In this document: positions 19,301 to 26,279 of the stretch, piece by piece | How positions within the stretch are numbered: position 1 is the first letter of the stretch | Layout of the letters: every line of letters starts with the position of its first letter | NCBI GenBank assembly: GCA_016702545.1 | Contig: JADJDT010000002.1 | Coordinates: 124,001 to 188,000 of the forward strand | Source: Pseudomonadota bacterium | Lineage (GTDB): Bacteria > Myxococcota_A > Polyangia > GCA-2747355 | Direction: 5' to 3' | Length of the DNA: 64,000 nt | The notes under the pieces: generated by a model | What the model saw: the letters and a program-made list of their open reading frames with translations, nothing else | Told to the model about the DNA's origin: nothing | Databases searched by the model: none | Program-made: the position numbers and the translations under genes

Positions 19301-19763
19301 GGTAGGTCGTGAGGCTCGTGTACTGGTAGCGGCCGGGCCCCGCGGGCGCGACCCAGTCGTTCGGCAGATCCGACTTGTTGGTGAGCTTGCTGTAGAAGGA
19401 GAGCGTCTTGGTGGCGGCGTTGTACTCGGTGGCGCAGTTGTCGGGATCGACGAGGCCCAGGCAGTAGTTGGAGGTGTTCGGGCTCTGCGTGTGGTCGATG
19501 ATGGCGCAGGGCAGCGTGCCGGTGCTGTCGTTGCCGATTGTCAGCGCCTGGGAGGTGAGGCCGATCGCGCTGGCCAGTTCGGGTGGGCCGGAGACGAGGC
19601 GGTACTCCACCGAGGCGGTGGCGGCGTCGTAGATCGCGGCGAAGCGCCCCAGCGTGACCAGCCCGGACTCCGACCCCGCCGGCGGCGGGCTCGAGCACGA
19701 GAGCAGGGCCACGCCGAGCAGGCAGGGGACCGAACGAGCCAAGCGGACGAACGAGCGATGCAT
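16383..19763 (-). CDS. Large surface lipoprotein with Big_5 (bacterial Ig-like) repeats
   Basis: 1126 residues. The N-terminal signal has lipobox LLSC, so the protein is probably lipidated at Cys23. The body contains about six Ig-like units of the SbsA/Big_5 kind, each marked by a phrase such as VLTFSEPLDVATL, FKITFDEPIAAATI, LVFNEAINPSTI, DLRFSEPMNALSL, LVRFSEPMDKSTL and ITFSEAIDPRTIM. An N-terminal region of about 280 residues has no clear family. It is outer-surface or periplasmic. It lies between the HprK-like kinase and the candidate precursor on the same strand, so it may be co-expressed with module 1; whether it is a substrate or display partner is unknown. Confidence 0.85.
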   Translation of the reverse strand: MHRSFVRLARSVPCLLGVALLSCSSPPPAGSESGLVTLGRFAAIYDAATASVEYRLVSGPPELASAIGLTSQALTIGNDSTGTLPCAIIDHTQSPNTSNYCLGLVDPDNCATEYNAATKTLSFYSKLTNKSDLPNDWVAPAGPGRYQYTSLTTYPRNTTYYGPFYFVLTGVVPRSGAPVDLVQSINTNLPGAQCGGNGLSLLDPADDANADGKFDCIYPGNGATQTSNPAKADYPGWDFTAAAPGGDLIPGESTGCAVFMQFNLKQNANFTLYFDVVAVKDDGTLPPTPVVTSPATGAYVNANPITLTGTGCTPTTGTVYVSGGAGSAVSTACTAGGSFSLSVTLNANASNTLSVYQRVGAKQSGSRTVVVTHDNLRPTVIASSPAAGQTSVDRNTNCVLTFSEPLDVATLTTTNLKLTRVSTGLDQAVTVTPSADRSQAVLTPTTKPLAADAQYRCRALSGLRDRAGNAIDPSPGTEFAATFTTAPNDVFFADVNPPAVVAMLPADNAHGVPPSALFKITFDEPIAAATIVGKVIDPACNTTGGSIPNVFVFELQSCAGAGAKAVSGTVTLNAAGDQATFTPKATPDAGETTLKANMCYGFVITNCVKDLAGNALPNRGERDIGAYAGETVTYNSYNVFFTSAPSGSVPTVVSVRPPLDATDVSGRVYPHLVFNEAINPSTIIGDYFYLTEFGQPAHLPLALEADPTLQVVSLRPSAALRNATPAVTHVMTATGAVQNFAGTPMVNPRTSQFTVASSSDSTLPSVLEVNVNGQVLTAGAARVAVADTCPTIDLRFSEPMNALSLNASNLRLVYVPTGLPKPLSLIIAEDDAYVRLVPDSSLTTGTGNQGYFDLVISASVTDRAGNALGTARTYALQANTETARPSVAATVPAAGGSLYQSGSLLVRFSEPMDKSTLTATNLSFTAGGCGTAPLVFAGADGRYAVANCINAMTTGAATFTIARNVRDYYNATSNQSCEVNAGNRMAAAVTRDFTVLSGDDTTAPTVTSVSPADLATGVSTGVAPAITFSEAIDPRTIMPSTVFLMDERGALVQSTLAFSDDARTITLTPRAALGAGRHFLVATTALRDLGGGVAYNGLGGESTASPRVDDPGVLATCFSTTATACP

Positions 19764-19788
19764 GGTGGCCTCCGCGCTGCGGCCCTTG

Positions 19789-19823
19789 CGTTTCGGATGC
19801 TAATTCCGTTTCGGATGCTAATT
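19789..19823. repeat. Tandem 17-bp direct repeat before the surface lipoprotein gene
   Basis: CGTTTCGGATGCTAATT occurs at 19789-19805 and again at 19807-19823, period 18. It is AT-richer than the surroundings and lies in the 75-base gap between the HprK-like gene and the lipoprotein gene. It may be a regulatory element or slippage duplication. Confidence 0.6.
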
Positions 19824-19838
19824 GAGAAAGCTAGCAGA

Positions 19839-20852
19839 CTATCCTAGCTTGACATCTATCGCCCGGCCAGCGTTCTTTTCGAGGCTGAGGTCGGCGTGGC
19901 AGCGCCGTCCGAGCTGTTCGAGGTCGAGCGGCGTCAGCCGGGGCGCCGCGTAGCGCCAGCAGCGGGCCGGCTGGAGCAGCGCGCGCAACGCGCCGAGGTG
20001 AGCGGCCGCCAGGGCGGGCTGCGCCCAGAGCATCGGGTTTTCCTCCAACAAGAGTGTGAGCACGGCGCTGCGCGCGAGGGGTCGAAGCCCCACGTCCCCG
20101 GCCGCTGGCGCGAGCACCAGCACCCGCCGCGGCGCCACGGCGTGGGACGCCCGCAGGCTGGCTGGCAGCCGGTCGAGCGGCAACCGCTGCTTGGTCGTGG
20201 GGTCGGCGTTGCCGGTGGCCAGCCCCAGCTGCCGCAGCACCGTCGGCGCGAGCGAGAGCTCCTGCTCGAGCGGCCACAGGCGCGGACGGCCGCGCTCGAG
20301 CCGCAGCAGCAGGTTGTCGTCGGCGACGAGACGCCAGCCGCAGCGCAGCAGGGCGGCGGCGAGCGTGGACTTCCCGCCGCCCCCGCGGCCCAGCAGCAAG
20401 ACCGACTCACGGCCGCGCGTCACCAGCGCGCCGTGCACGAAGAAGAGCCCCCGCGTGCGCAGCAGCTCGAGCAGGGGCAAGAGCAGGAAGGTGCGCGCGA
20501 AGAGCGCCGGCTCGCGCGCGGTGCTGGCGGCGATCGCCAGGCGCGCGCGTCCGGCCCCATAGTCGATGCGCGCGAGGGAGGCCCCGTCGGTGAGAGCCAG
20601 CGTCGTCGCGTCGCACTGCCCCCACAGCGGGCGCGAGCGTTCCCAACGCAGCTGGGGCGCGACGCGGGCGGCGGCCGCGCGGTGATGGGCGCGGGCCGGA
20701 ACGAGGTCCAGCGCGAGCTCAGCGCCCTCCAGCGGCTCGCGCAGGAAGGGGGCCAGGCGATCGCGCAGGGCGCGCGTGGCGGCGGCGACGCTCGAGCGGA
20801 CCCGCACGCGCGTGCCGTAGAGGTCGAGCCCGAGGTGGGTCGTCGTCGGCAT
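19839..20852 (-). CDS. HprK-like P-loop kinase, module 1
   Basis: 337 residues from ATG 20852 (the frame is open further upstream but overlaps the preceding gene). HPr-kinase fold: LFFVHGALVTRG, then the Walker A loop LLGRGGGGKSTLAAAL near residue 154 and the paired acidic motif RLVADDNLLL. Stand-alone homologues without HPr occur in RiPP operons. In paeninodin-type lasso clusters the HprK homologue phosphorylates the C-terminal Ser of the precursor. By analogy it may phosphorylate a peptide from this locus. It starts eight bases after the MenH-like gene and forms an operon with it. Confidence 0.8.
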   Translation of the reverse strand: MPTTTHLGLDLYGTRVRVRSSVAAATRALRDRLAPFLREPLEGAELALDLVPARAHHRAAAARVAPQLRWERSRPLWGQCDATTLALTDGASLARIDYGAGRARLAIAASTAREPALFARTFLLLPLLELLRTRGLFFVHGALVTRGRESVLLLGRGGGGKSTLAAALLRCGWRLVADDNLLLRLERGRPRLWPLEQELSLAPTVLRQLGLATGNADPTTKQRLPLDRLPASLRASHAVAPRRVLVLAPAAGDVGLRPLARSAVLTLLLEENPMLWAQPALAAAHLGALRALLQPARCWRYAAPRLTPLDLEQLGRRCHADLSLEKNAGRAIDVKLG

Positions 20853-20860
20853 GGTAGGGC

Positions 20861-21754
20861 TCAGCGCCCCTCGCCGGCGGCGGTGGGCGCGCCGGCGAGC
20901 GGCCGATCCAGCGCCGCGGCGACCCGCGCGGCGAAGGCTAGCGGCTGCTCGAGGTGTACCGCGTGGCCGGCCTCGGCAACCAGGTTCAGCTCGGCCTGGC
21001 GCAGGCCCGCCTGCAGCCGACGAGCGAGGGCCACATACTTGTCGTCGAGCGCACCGACGATCACCGTGACGGGCACACCGAGCGTGGAGAGCCGTAACCA
21101 GTCGTGCGGCTGGACACCTTGGCCGCTGCCGCGCAGGCACGCCGCGAGCGCGCGCGGGTCATGCACCGAGCGCTGGGCGCGCAGCGCCGCGCGGAGCGTG
21201 GGCGGCAAGCGCGCCTGACTGGCCCACAGCGGCAGCCGCTCCCACTCCCGGACGAAGGCGGCGAGCCCCGCGGTCTCCAGCAGCTCCGCCCAGCCCTCGT
21301 CCTGGGTCCGGCGCGCGGCGCGCTCGGCCTCGTCGTCGAGGCCCGCGCTGGTGCTCTCGAGCAGCAGCCGGCGAACCCGCGCGGGGTAGGCCAAGGCGAA
21401 GGCGAGCGCCAGGCGGCCGCCCCTCGAGTAGCCCAGCAGGTCGACCGCGTCCTCACTCAGCGCGTCGAGCAGCGCGGCCAGGTCGGCCGTCTGCTCTCCG
21501 AGCTGATAGCGCGCCGGATCGCGCGAGGCCCCGCTGTCGCCGTGCCCCAGCAGATCCGGCGCGAGCACGCGGCGCGATGAACCCAGCGCCGCGGCGAGCG
21601 GCAGCCAGGTCGCGCCGGTCCCCGTGAAGCCATGGAGCGCCAAGAGGGCGGGTCCGGCGCCGAGCACGCGGCAGGCGTAGTCTTGCCCGCGGAGGGCGAA
21701 GCGCCCGGGCAGCCCCTGCTGCCCGCCGCCTACTGCAACGTCTGGCGCTGACAC
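20861..21754 (-). CDS. Alpha/beta hydrolase (MenH-like)
   Basis: 297 residues from GTG 21754, preceded by GAGG at proper distance. The catalytic serine hydrolase pattern is complete: LLALHGFTGTG (oxyanion hole), APDLLGHGDS, nucleophile elbow LLGYSRGGRLAL, VIVGALDDKYV (acid) and AGHAVHLEQP (His). The wording is close to 2-succinyl-6-hydroxy-cyclohexadiene carboxylate synthase (MenH), but no other menaquinone gene is present. Position at the head of the module 1 operon suggests peptide or ester hydrolysis instead. The longer frame to 22021 runs into the hairpin array and is rejected. Confidence 0.75.
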   Translation of the reverse strand: MSAPDVAVGGGQQGLPGRFALRGQDYACRVLGAGPALLALHGFTGTGATWLPLAAALGSSRRVLAPDLLGHGDSGASRDPARYQLGEQTADLAALLDALSEDAVDLLGYSRGGRLALAFALAYPARVRRLLLESTSAGLDDEAERAARRTQDEGWAELLETAGLAAFVREWERLPLWASQARLPPTLRAALRAQRSVHDPRALAACLRGSGQGVQPHDWLRLSTLGVPVTVIVGALDDKYVALARRLQAGLRQAELNLVAEAGHAVHLEQPLAFAARVAAALDRPLAGAPTAAGEGR

Positions 21755-22102
21755 TCCGACACCTCGCCCAAAGGCGCCCACCGTGGGCGCGCGCGCTATG
21801 ATGCGGCCGCCGGCCTCGCCGCTCAACAGCGCGGTGAAACCGGCGATGAGGGTGCTGGCGAGTAAGCGTTCAGGGGGTGTTGCGCCATAAGCGCTTGGTT
21901 TCACTGAGAAGCTTATCGCCGCGGGTGCGACCAAGCACCCGCGCGGCGCGCGAAAGCGCGCCGACATTGGGGGAGGGGCCCCGGAAAGATTCACTCTTTC
22001 CGGGGCGGGGGGATGGGACATCCCCCCGTGAACAGCTACGTTGGCGAGGATGGTGGGGCGGGAGCGTGCCGCGCCGCCGGGGCCGAAGGAGCCTGGAAGC
22101 GC
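21755..22102. other. Divergent spacer between module 1 and module 2 operons
   Basis: 348 bases between the minus-strand hydrolase start and the plus-strand radical SAM start. It must contain promoters for both directions, but no clear sigma70 pair is visible. Most of its right half is occupied by four contiguous hairpins. A further short palindrome, GCGCCCAC/GTGGGCGC, is near 21775-21792. I searched for a small precursor-like frame here and found none. Confidence 0.55.
21920..22027 (+). promoter_or_regulatory. Array of four contiguous perfect hairpins upstream of module 2
   Basis: Four inverted repeats follow one another: 21920-21943 (CGCGGGTGC/GCACCCGCG, 9 bp, loop GACCAA), 21944-21963 (CGGCGCGC-GAAA-GCGCGCCG, 8 bp with a GNRA-type loop), 21978-22006 (GCCCCGGAAAGA/TCTTTCCGGGGC, 12 bp) and 22007-22027 (GGGGGGATG-GGA-CATCCCCCC, 9 bp). 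They end 75 bases before the radical SAM ATG. This could be a structured 5' leader, an attenuator, or a non-coding RNA. Strand is assigned by the nearest downstream gene. Confidence 0.65.
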
Positions 22103-23164
22103 ATGGCGGTCTCATGGCTCGCGCTCAGTCTGACGGACCGCTGCCAGCTGCGCTGTCAGCACTGCCTACGCGATCCGGGCAAGCAGGCGGTCGATCTGCC
22201 CTTGGCGCTGATCGAGCGGGTGCTCGACCAGGCGCAGCGACACTACGGCACGCGCCACGTCGCGCTGACGGGCGGCGAGCCGACGTTGCACCCACAGCTC
22301 GACGCCGTGCTCGAGGCGATCGTGGCGCGCGGCTTCACCTGGCACCTGGTGACCAACGGCCAGCGCTTCAAGGCACGGCTGCTCGACCTGCTGGACGCGC
22401 GGCCGCCGCTGCGGCAGGCGCTCACGGCGATCGACTTCAGCGTCGAGGGCGCGACGGCCGCGGTGCACGATCGCATCCGCGGTGCCGGCACCTTTCACGC
22501 CGCGATGGAGGCCGTGACGCTGGCGCACCTGCGGGGGCTGCCCTTCGTGCTGCAGCTGACGGTGCAGGCGTTGAACGTCGACCAGATCGAGGCCTTCACG
22601 CTGATGGCGAGCCACCTGGGCGCCTCGCGGGTGTCGTTCGGCATGGCGCAGCCCACCGGCACGGACTTCGACCGGGAGATGTACCTCTCGCCCGCGCGCT
22701 GGCGCTCCGCCCTGGACGACATCACGCGGATGGCGGACTGCGTGCGCATCCCCGTCAGCTCCGCGCACGGCTTCCCCACCACGCAGGCCTTCCAGTGCTG
22801 CGAGCCCTATCGCAGCGAGATCCTCAACGTCGATGCCCACGGCCGCCTGACGCTCTGCTGCCAGCTCTCGGGCGGCCCCGGTGCGGACGGCGAGGAGGTG
22901 CTGGCCGATCTGGCGGTCACGCCGCTGCCGGAGGCCCACCAGCGGATGCTCGACCGGATCCATGCGCTGCAGAGCGCGCGCAACGCGGCGATTGCCGCGT
23001 GCACCTTGGACGAGGGCTGGGATATGTTCGCCTGCAACGATTGCATGCGACGCTGTGGCAAGGCGCACTGGGTCGAGGGTGGCGCGGCCGGCCCACGCGC
23101 CGACCGGCCACGGGGACGCGCGCTCCCAGCCGCGGTGGAGACCAGCGATGACCCGCCTCGATGA
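22103..23164 (+). CDS. Radical SAM peptide maturase, module 2
   Basis: 353 residues from ATG 22103 (AAGGAG 12 bases upstream). The radical SAM motif CQLRCQHC is at residues 14-21, followed by HVALTGGEPTLHP and, near the C-terminus, SPASM-like Cys groups LTLCCQLSGG and FACNDCMRRCGK. It is a clear paralogue of the enzyme at 14762, with the same spacing of motifs and the phrase H-x-ALTGGE. It opens a plus-strand operon with tight overlaps (PqqD, nucleotidyltransferase, HprK-like). No precursor gene is evident next to it, so it may act on a peptide encoded elsewhere in the locus. Confidence 0.9.
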   Translation: MAVSWLALSLTDRCQLRCQHCLRDPGKQAVDLPLALIERVLDQAQRHYGTRHVALTGGEPTLHPQLDAVLEAIVARGFTWHLVTNGQRFKARLLDLLDARPPLRQALTAIDFSVEGATAAVHDRIRGAGTFHAAMEAVTLAHLRGLPFVLQLTVQALNVDQIEAFTLMASHLGASRVSFGMAQPTGTDFDREMYLSPARWRSALDDITRMADCVRIPVSSAHGFPTTQAFQCCEPYRSEILNVDAHGRLTLCCQLSGGPGADGEEVLADLAVTPLPEAHQRMLDRIHALQSARNAAIAACTLDEGWDMFACNDCMRRCGKAHWVEGGAAGPRADRPRGRALPAAVETSDDPPR

Positions 23165-23474
23165 GCCCACGCTGCGACCGCGCGCCAACGTGCTGTTGAC
23201 CGAGCTCGGCGACGGCACCGGCGCGCTGCTCGACCTCGACACCAAGTTCTACTTCACGCTCAACCGCACCGGCGTGGCGATCTGGCAGAGTCTCAGCGGC
23301 GAGGGCTCGGCAGGCGGCGGGGAGTGGGCCACGCTGACGGGGATGCTCTGTCGTCGCTTCGCGGTCGCGCCCGAGCAGGCCGCGGCCGACCTCGAGGCCT
23401 TCGTCGCCGCGCTGCGCGAGGCCGGGTTGATCGAGCTCAGCGGCGGTGAGCGCGCGGGCGGAGGCCCGGGGTGA
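23148..23474 (+). CDS. PqqD-like RRE protein, module 2
   Basis: 108 residues beginning MTRLDEPTLRPRANVLLTEL. It has the PqqD core ALLDLDTKFYFTLNRTGVAIWQSL and a helical second half ending ADLEAFVAALREAGLIEL. It should bind a leader peptide and deliver it to the partner radical SAM enzyme. It overlaps the radical SAM gene by 17 bases and the following gene by four, indicating strict co-translation. The short Gly/Ser insert (GEGSAGGGE) between the halves is unlike the copies in modules 1 and 3. Confidence 0.85.
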   Translation: MTRLDEPTLRPRANVLLTELGDGTGALLDLDTKFYFTLNRTGVAIWQSLSGEGSAGGGEWATLTGMLCRRFAVAPEQAAADLEAFVAALREAGLIELSGGERAGGGPG

Positions 23475-24676
23475 GCGTGAGCGGCTGGGGCCGATCGATC
23501 GGTCGCGTCTTCGGTCGGGACACGGAGCGCAGGGTGATCGTCGCCGCGCTCTTCGCTCGTCCGCCAGGCGCGGCGTGGCTGCCGGCGCTGCGGAGAGGGC
23601 TCGACCACGACCGGCTGCTGCGCCTGGCCCGAGACTACGGCGTGGCCGCGGTGCTGTGCCAACGGCTGGCGGCGCTGCAGTGGCAGCACGAGCTCGGGGT
23701 CGAGACCTGGGCCCGGCTGCAGGCCGAGGACGAGCAGAACCGCCTGCAGAACCTCGTGCTGCTCGCCGACCTGGGGGAGACCACCGCGCTGCTGCGCGCC
23801 GCGGGGATCCCAGCCCTCGCGCTCAAGGGCTCGGCGCTGCTCGCGACGGTCTATGCCGAGGGGCTCGAGCGCCACACCGACGACATCGACCTGCTGCTGC
23901 CGGCCGACGCGGTGGCGCGCGCGGCCGCGCTGCTGCACGCGGCGGGCTACCGCGAGTACGCGCCCCCGGTCCTCGGCCCGGACGGCGCCCTGACGCGCAA
24001 CGACGATGCGCTGCGGGCGCGTGATCCGCACGCGCGCCATCCCTCGCTGCTCTTCGGCCCGCGCCACACGCGCATCGAGCTGCATCGCCACACTGACTTC
24101 GGCGCCGGAGACGAGGCCCAGGGCGTGCCCGAGGCCGTCTGGCAACGCGCCCGCACCGTGACCACGCGCCTCGGCCAGGCGGTCAACGTGCCGGCCGAGG
24201 ACGACCTGCTGGCCAATCTGTGCTGTCACGTGCTGCGGCAGCACCGCCGGGAGCCGCGCTATCGGCTGCGACACCTGGTCGATGTCGACACGCTGCTCGG
24301 CCGCGCCGACCCGGCGGCGCTGGCCGCCATGGCCGCGTTGCGCGGTAGCTGCGGGCCCGTCGAGCAGAGCTGGGCGCTGCACGAGGCCCTGGCCGAGGCG
24401 CTCGCCGCTCGGAGCGAGACCCGCGCCGGGGCGCGAACCGAGCTGCGCGGGCTGGTCGCTCGGCTGATGGCCCCCGACCCGCCGGCGTGGCTCAGCCACC
24501 TGCGCCACGGCCTGGCCCCTGCCGGGCAGGGCTTACGACCGGCCTGGCGCGCGCTGCTCCCGCGGCGCGACTACATGGCCTGGCGCTACGGGCGTCCGGG
24601 CGTCCGCGGCCTCCGCTTGGCGCTCTTGCACCTGCTGCGCTGGAGCGGTCTCGGCCCGGGTCGGCCGCCGCAATGA
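23471..24676 (+). CDS. Nucleotidyltransferase family protein (RiPP-cluster type)
   Basis: 401 residues, GTG start overlapping the PqqD stop. It resembles the large uncharacterised nucleotidyltransferase family often seen with PqqD and HprK-like genes: the fold core reads GIPALALKGSALL followed by HTDDIDLLLP, the metal-binding D-x-D of the pol-beta superfamily. Later segments include RIELHRHTDF and LRHLVDVDTLL. In paeninodin-like lasso clusters a nucleotidyltransferase accompanies the HprK-like kinase and may elaborate the phosphorylated peptide. That role here is inferred. Confidence 0.8.
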   Translation: MSVSGWGRSIGRVFGRDTERRVIVAALFARPPGAAWLPALRRGLDHDRLLRLARDYGVAAVLCQRLAALQWQHELGVETWARLQAEDEQNRLQNLVLLADLGETTALLRAAGIPALALKGSALLATVYAEGLERHTDDIDLLLPADAVARAAALLHAAGYREYAPPVLGPDGALTRNDDALRARDPHARHPSLLFGPRHTRIELHRHTDFGAGDEAQGVPEAVWQRARTVTTRLGQAVNVPAEDDLLANLCCHVLRQHRREPRYRLRHLVDVDTLLGRADPAALAAMAALRGSCGPVEQSWALHEALAEALAARSETRAGARTELRGLVARLMAPDPPAWLSHLRHGLAPAGQGLRPAWRALLPRRDYMAWRYGRPGVRGLRLALLHLLRWSGLGPGRPPQ

Positions 24677-25719
24677 CGAGACTGTGGCTGGGCGACGCGG
24701 CGGTAGAGTTGCGCTGTGAGACGCTGCCACCGGCGGTCCAGAACGAGCTACGCGCCTACTTCACCGCCACGAACGACCCATGGGTCACCGAGGGCCCGCT
24801 CGCGTCGGCCCGATCTCCGCTGCTGATCGACGTCGAGCAGGTCGGCGTGCTGCCGCCGGCCTCCGGGGAGCCGGTCTTCTTCCATGGCAGCCTGCAGGGC
24901 TTCGCGGCACCCTCCGCGGCCGCCGTCGAGACGCTGTGGCTGCACGATCGCGCTGCGGTGGCCCGCCTGCAGCTCGCCACCCCCACGCTTCAGCTCTGGG
25001 TCACCGAGGGCGCCCTCGCGCGGCCCGAGGCGCTGCTGCACAACTTCGTGCTGATCGCCTTGGCCGTGACCGCGCGCACGCGCGGGCTCTTCCACCTGCA
25101 CGCGGGGACCGTCGTGGCGCCGACCGGAACGGCCGCGCTGATCGTCGGCGACGCGCGGGCCGGCAAGACCACGACCACGCTCGCGCTCGTGACCGCGGGC
25201 TGGCAGACCGCCGGTGACGACGCCGCCTGGTTGAGCCTGGAGCCCGCCAAGGGCAGGGTCCGCGCGCTCGGCGTTCGTCGCCCCTTTCACCTGCGACCGT
25301 TGACGCGACAGATGTTCCCACAGCTCGACGGAGCCTTGGTGCCACCGCCGCCGGCCACCACCGAGGAGCCCAAGTGGTCGCTCGACGCGCCCGCGGTCTT
25401 CAGCGAGCGCTGGCTGACGGAGGCCGTCGATCCGGGGTTGCTGATCTTGCCGATGATCGGCGACGAGGCCCGCTCCTCGATCGCACCGGCCGCCGCCGAC
25501 GAAGGCTTTGCGCGGCTGCTGCGCGCCAGCGCGCTCGTGCTGGTCGATGGCCTGCCGCAAAGGCGCGAGCACCTGCGCGTGATCGAGCGCCTGCTGGCAC
25601 AGACGCGCGCCCTGACGCTGTACCTGGGGCGCGACGCGCTCGCGGCGCCCTCCTGCCTCGCCGCGCTCGTCCAGCGCGCCCTGAGCGCGGTCGACGGGGC
25701 GGCGACGGGGCGCGAGTAG
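24673..25719 (+). CDS. HprK-like P-loop kinase, module 2
   Basis: 348 residues, ATG overlapping the nucleotidyltransferase stop (ATGA). HPr-kinase-like core: GLFHLHAGTVVAPTG, Walker A LIVGDARAGKTTTTLAL near residue 158, then WQTAGDDAAWL. A C-terminal region of about 150 residues (LLILPMIGDEARSS, ALVLVDGLPQRREH) follows the usual pattern. It is the last gene of the plus-strand operon; its TAG directly abuts the stop of the convergent B2-like gene (TAGCTA). By family analogy it phosphorylates a peptide side chain. Confidence 0.8.
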   Translation: MTRLWLGDAAVELRCETLPPAVQNELRAYFTATNDPWVTEGPLASARSPLLIDVEQVGVLPPASGEPVFFHGSLQGFAAPSAAAVETLWLHDRAAVARLQLATPTLQLWVTEGALARPEALLHNFVLIALAVTARTRGLFHLHAGTVVAPTGTAALIVGDARAGKTTTTLALVTAGWQTAGDDAAWLSLEPAKGRVRALGVRRPFHLRPLTRQMFPQLDGALVPPPPATTEEPKWSLDAPAVFSERWLTEAVDPGLLILPMIGDEARSSIAPAAADEGFARLLRASALVLVDGLPQRREHLRVIERLLAQTRALTLYLGRDALAAPSCLAALVQRALSAVDGAATGRE

Positions 25720-26235
25720 CTACGCCGCAGGGAAGGCGCCCGTGTGGCGGCGCGGGTAGCGGTAGGTCACGGTGTAGCCCTGACGCGAGTCGCCGAAGAG
25801 CACCTGCCCGCCCTGCTCGAGCCAGGCATGCCCGCCGCTGCCGTCGCGGCGCAGCCCGAGGCAGAGCACCACCGGCCCGGCGAGCGGCGCGATCAACGCA
25901 TAGCGCACCAAGGCGCGAAAGAGACAGGTGGTCGCCAGCGGCGAGCGACCGGCCAGGAGCAGCGCGGTGAGGCGCTCGATCAGCGCCAGATCGCGCGTGC
26001 CCCGCGCCCGCGCGACGCTGAGATCGTCGAGCAGGCGCTCGAGCGGCTGTTGGCGAAAGCGCCGGGGCAGCGCCAGGCGTAGCCGCACGATCTTCCAGGC
26101 CAGGTACCGGTGACGACGAAGCAAGCGCCAGGCCGCCCACCAGCGCCGCAGCACCCGTTCGGCGCGTGGCCGCTGCGGCCAGGCGCTGCCGTCGGCGACG
26201 GCTGGGGGCGCGACCTCCGTGACCCACCGACTCAT
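25720..26235 (-). CDS. Lasso B2-type transglutaminase-like leader protease
   Basis: 171 residues, start ATG 26235 with GGAG six bases upstream. It matches the lasso-peptide B2 (transglutaminase-like) family: an Arg/Trp-rich helical N-terminus (VLRRWWAAWRLLRRHRYL), nucleophile Cys104 in TTCLFRALVRY, then His136 in GGHAWLE and Asp149 in VLFGDSRQGY, a plausible Cys-His-Asp triad. In lasso biosynthesis B2 removes the leader after B1/RRE binding. The asparagine-synthetase-like lasso cyclase is not found in this window, so the product may not be a lasso. It is 44 bases downstream of the RCC1-repeat gene on the same strand. Confidence 0.82.
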   Translation of the reverse strand: MSRWVTEVAPPAVADGSAWPQRPRAERVLRRWWAAWRLLRRHRYLAWKIVRLRLALPRRFRQQPLERLLDDLSVARARGTRDLALIERLTALLLAGRSPLATTCLFRALVRYALIAPLAGPVVLCLGLRRDGSGGHAWLEQGGQVLFGDSRQGYTVTYRYPRRHTGAFPAA

Positions 26236-26279
26236 CGGCGCTCCCTCGTCCCCGGCGTCAGGGGCCTGCCGAAGCGCGC

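Noticed and set aside
16215..19847. Long plus-strand open frame of about 1210 codons opposite the Big_5 lipoprotein gene
   Set aside because: Arises from high GC in the third codon positions of the real minus-strand gene; composition (Arg/Gly/Val/His-rich) is unnatural and no family is recognisable.
20861..21754. Menaquinone biosynthesis gene menH in a menaquinone cluster
   Set aside because: Sequence resembles MenH but no other men genes are near; the operon context is peptide maturation, so no gene symbol is given.
20861..22021. Longer version of the MenH-like hydrolase reaching 22021
   Set aside because: The extra 89 codons run through perfect hairpins and lack family similarity; GTG 21754 with a ribosome site fits better.
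22103..26235. Classical lasso peptide operon
   Set aside because: B2-like protease and RRE are present, but no asparagine-synthetase-like cyclase is visible in the window, and a radical SAM enzyme is present instead.
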